Assembly: GCA_016206955.1 (NCBI GenBank)
Contig: JACQQO010000046.1
Location: 1-7,236 of the forward strand
DNA length: 7,236 nucleotides
Source of the DNA: Candidatus Omnitrophota bacterium
GTDB taxonomy: Bacteria > Omnitrophota > Omnitrophia > Omnitrophales > Danuiimicrobiaceae
Reading direction: 5' to 3'
Shown: positions 5,498-7,236 of the stretch, one piece after another
Layout: each line of letters starts with the position of its first letter
How positions within the stretch are numbered: the stretch's first letter is position 1
Made by a program: the position numbers and the translations under genes
Notes under the pieces: generated by a model
What the model was told of the DNA's origin: nothing
The model's input: the letters and a program-made list of their open reading frames with translations, nothing else
The model's database searches: none

Positions 5498-5959
5498 TTA
5501 AGAAACCAATTTCTGCTTCAACTCTTCGCTATCAGGCGCGGCGGCTTCCGTTGGGGGATTTTCCGGAATGCCGTAATCCTCATCCAGCGAATCTATGGAA
5601 TCTAAGGATAGTTCCTCTGCCTCATTTTCGCTGTCTATGTCTTGAGCCTCTTCCAAATAGGCCCTCAATCTTTCCCATGTTTTAGGACCGCAAACGCCAT
5701 CCACTTTAAGGCCATTCTTTTCCTGAAATGCGCGGATGGCAGCACGCGTCTTTTTTCCAATAATTCCGTCAATGGGCCCTTTATAAAATCCTGCCTCAGT
5801 TAATGCTTTTTGAATCTCGACCGGATCGATTTTGCTTGTTTCCGTCGTTTCAGTAGATAATGTTGAATCCACCTCGGCAAAAGCAGGGAAAAATCCTGTT
5901 CCCAGAAAAATTAAAACCAAAACCATTTGAATTATTCTTTTCATTGAAATCTGAATCAC
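5498..5959 (-). CDS. Exported peptidoglycan-binding domain (PGBD-1) protein with acidic tail
   Basis: A 153-residue protein if started at GTG 5959 (148 from ATG 5944). Residues 7-28 look like a signal peptide (basic MKR, hydrophobic core, cleavage near AFA/EV), so the product is probably periplasmic. Residues about 46-101 form one peptidoglycan-binding repeat of the PGBD-1 type: VEIQKALTEAGFYKGPIDG, then GKKTRAAIRAFQEKNGL, then VDGVCGPKTWERL. A strongly acidic, Pro-containing tail follows (about 105-153), without a catalytic domain. It may anchor something to the wall or be a partial cell-wall hydrolase. The GTG start forms a GTGA overlap with the preceding ORF and has GAGAGGGGG 5 bases upstream, whereas the ATG lacks a close binding site. 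There is no lipobox cysteine. Confidence 0.88.
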   Translation of the reverse strand: MIQISMKRIIQMVLVLIFLGTGFFPAFAEVDSTLSTETTETSKIDPVEIQKALTEAGFYKGPIDGIIGKKTRAAIRAFQEKNGLKVDGVCGPKTWERLRAYLEEAQDIDSENEAEELSLDSIDSLDEDYGIPENPPTEAAAPDSEELKQKLVS

Positions 5960-6219
5960 ATACGCCCCCTCTCTCGTTCGATTAATTCCCAATATTTAGT
6001 GTAACTTAACAATTGATAAAGTGAACTGTTAACTGCGGACATGAATCCCTCATATCCGTAACGCCAGCTTCCTTTTAAAAAATAGGTCTCAAAAAAACAT
6101 CGAACCGTCCTCCACAAAATTGTAACCAATGAAACTCTTCGGCCTTCACGGAACCATTTCTCCCCTTCCAAGCTTGTATCTTCGTTCAATTTCTTGATGA
6201 TGCCGGAAAAATTGCTCAA
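5956..6219 (-). pseudogene. Orphan C-terminal tail of a family-2 glycosyltransferase
   Basis: An open frame of 87 residues. Its whole length resembles the end of bacterial GT2 enzymes of the lipopolysaccharide-core type: KKLNEDTSLEGEKWFREGRR recalls the usual KxNRYTSLEAExLxxxGK segment, TILWRTVRCFFETYFLKG recalls the KLLFRPLFRFFKxYFLK amphipathic helix, and YEGFMSAVNSSLYQLLSYTK with YWEL recalls the final GFxxAxLSAxYxFLKYAKLWE. The nucleotide-sugar-binding GT-A domain with its DxD motif is missing. The frame opens only a few codons upstream, after a TGA, and the only start is TTG at 6219, overlapping the aldo/keto reductase stop as TTGA. It is probably a remnant left by deletion or recombination. 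It may still be translated by coupling and act as a small membrane-associated protein. The family resemblance is from memory of the family pattern. Confidence 0.68.
5965..5973 (-). promoter_or_regulatory. Ribosome binding site favouring the GTG start at 5959
   Basis: GAGAGGGGG on the minus strand lies 5 bases before GTG at 5959, which overlaps the stop of the glycosyltransferase-tail ORF as GTGA. The alternative ATG at 5944 would be 20 bases away. Confidence 0.55.
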
Positions 6220-7235
6220 TTTCGGTAAAACCCCGCTTGGAAGGGTTCATCTTCTTGATACACCCTCTGAATTTGTGCGACTTCAGATGGATTTAGCTTC
6301 GGATCTAAAACCGCGCGCAAATGATCTTGCACATGCGAAACCGTTTTCATGCCGGGAATCACAACTGAGACCGCTTTCTCATGAAGAACAAACTCGATGG
6401 CTGCTTGTTTGAGATTCACGGTACCAGGTACGGCCGGGACAGGTTCTACATGTTTTTTTCTGTGAACCTGTCCCGTAACGTACCTGGTACCGTTGAGCAC
6501 CGATTTAATTCGTTCAATCTTTTTAAGGTCCATCAAATATTTTTCCTTCATCCAGCGGTTTCTGTGATCGTCTTTTGTGAACGAAGATTCAGCGGTATAC
6601 TTTCCCGTGAGAAGCCCGCAATAAAGCGGCTCTCGAGCGATCAGCCCAATCTCATGTTCTTCGCAAAGGGGCATGAGTTCCTGCCGAATCCGCTGATCAA
6701 TTAAATTGTATATGGCTTGAATCGTTTCCGACGACCCGTCTTGGATCACGGCAGCACCTTCTTTAGCCAAATAGATCGAAACGCCCCAATGCCGAATTTT
6801 GCCTTCTTTCTTCAGCTGAGCTAAAACTTTGAAGATGCTTCCTTCTTCAATCATCTCAAGTTTTGGATTATGAAGCTGATAAAGATCAATGTAATCGGTT
6901 TCGAGACGCCTTAACGATTCACCGCAGGCAAAGCGAATGTAATCGGGCTCAAAATTTTTCTTGCTGCCGCCGTGATAAAAATCCCATCCCACTTTGGAAG
7001 CAATGATGATCTGAAGACGCTTTGAACTTTCCCGAAACGTTCTGCCAAGTAGCTCTTCGCTATGCCCATGGCCATAAGTGTCGGCCGTGTCAAAAAAATT
7101 AATGCCTTGCTCATAAGCATAGGCAAGTGCCTTCAAAGACTCTCGATCATCGGTTGGGCCGTAACTTGTGCCTCCGATGGCCCAGCAGCCAAATCCAAGC
7201 TCGGAAACTTGAAGGCCGGTTTTACCGAGAATACG
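6216..7235 (-). CDS. Aldo/keto reductase, 5' end cut by the window
   Basis: Of this NAD(P)H-dependent TIM-barrel oxidoreductase, 339 residues are visible; only a few N-terminal residues are missing, because the frame opens at the edge with RILGKTGLQVSELGFG, typical of residues about 4-20. The catalytic tetrad is intact (window numbering): D49 and Y54 in FFDTADTYG, K81 in IIASKVGW and H122 in DLYQLHNP. The cofactor-phosphate region VSVVIPGMKTVSHVQDHL is near the C-terminus. The family reduces aldehydes and ketones; the substrate is unknown. Residues about 248-273 are an unusual basic, Val/Pro-rich insertion encoded by a 76 bp two-part palindrome, just before the helix NLKQAAIEFVL. It does not break the frame. 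The TTG at 7136 is an internal Leu codon (ESLKAL), not a start. Confidence 0.93.
   Translation of the reverse strand, partial: RILGKTGLQVSELGFGCWAIGGTSYGPTDDRESLKALAYAYEQGINFFDTADTYGHGHSEELLGRTFRESSKRLQIIIASKVGWDFYHGGSKKNFEPDYIRFACGESLRRLETDYIDLYQLHNPKLEMIEEGSIFKVLAQLKKEGKIRHWGVSIYLAKEGAAVIQDGSSETIQAIYNLIDQRIRQELMPLCEEHEIGLIAREPLYCGLLTGKYTAESSFTKDDHRNRWMKEKYLMDLKKIERIKSVLNGTRYVTGQVHRKKHVEPVPAVPGTVNLKQAAIEFVLHEKAVSVVIPGMKTVSHVQDHLRAVLDPKLNPSEVAQIQRVYQEDEPFQAGFYRN
6418..6493. repeat. REP-like two-part palindrome inserted in frame in the aldo/keto reductase
   Basis: The outer arms ACGGTACCAGGTACG (6418-6432) and CGTACCTGGTACCGT (6479-6493) are perfect 15 bp inverted repeats. Inner arms GGGACAGGTTC (6436-6446) and GAACCTGTCCC (6464-6474) are perfect 11 bp inverted repeats, extended by ACA/TGT after one bulge. 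Unpaired 3 and 4 base steps separate outer and inner stems, and a T-run lies in the loop. The core from GGTACC to GGTACC (6420-6491) is 72 bp, exactly 24 codons. The design resembles REP-type elements mobilised by RAYT transposases; no such transposase gene is present here. Confidence 0.82.
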
Positions 7236-7236
7236 A

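Noticed and set aside
7134..7136. TTG as start of the aldo/keto reductase
   Set aside because: The frame continues upstream to the window edge with the family N-terminus RILGKTGL...; the TTG is an internal Leu codon.
1..7236. CRISPR array, tRNA, rRNA, phage genes or transposase genes
   Set aside because: No regularly spaced direct repeats, no cloverleaf or rRNA-like sequence, and no transposase or phage ORFs were seen on either strand.

Overview
The window looks like a chromosomal segment of a Gram-negative-type bacterium. It carries a PlsC-type lysophospholipid acyltransferase, a membrane-anchored calcineurin-like phosphoesterase of the YkuE/LpxG type, an archaeal-type cofactor-independent phosphoglycerate mutase and a glycosyltransferase tail. 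Base composition is moderate. The lineage cannot be fixed from this sequence; a deep-branching or candidate-phylum bacterium such as Omnitrophota is only a weak guess. No rRNA, tRNA, CRISPR array, phage gene or transposase gene was seen.

Almost everything is on the minus strand, so transcription runs from high to low coordinates. In that order the genes are: a 5'-truncated aldo/keto reductase (7235-6216); a short ORF that matches only the C-terminal tail of family-2 glycosyltransferases (6219-5956); a secreted peptidoglycan-binding-domain protein (5959-5498); a Nudix hydrolase (5477-5040); a 1-acylglycerol-3-phosphate acyltransferase (5043-4258); an ApgM-type phosphoglycerate mutase or proposed homoserine kinase (4158-2953); a class V PLP aminotransferase (2960-1848); a metallophosphoesterase (1744-890); and two small unrecognised proteins (838-461 and 458-162). 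Several junctions overlap by 4 to 8 bases (TTGA, GTGA, ATGA), which suggests one long operon with translational coupling. A sigma70-like promoter at about 893-865 may start the last two genes separately. At the left edge, 1-150 on the plus strand may be the tail of a convergent gene.

The most unusual content is palindromic. Two of the three wide gaps inside the operon (1745-1847 and 4159-4257) are built alike. In each, a 16-17 bp inverted repeat starts at or just after the stop codon of the upstream gene and ends on the Shine-Dalgarno sequence and first two bases of the start codon of the next gene; smaller hairpins with mostly 3-base loops fill the interior. The inner stems differ in sequence, but the outer arms are nearly identical. 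Folded as mRNA, these would hide the ribosome binding sites of the phosphoesterase and ApgM genes. As DNA they look like roughly 100 bp MITE-like or REP-like elements.

A different two-part palindrome (6418-6493) lies in frame inside the aldo/keto reductase. A collapsed pair of its GGTACC ends sits in the same codon phase inside the aminotransferase (2530-2545).
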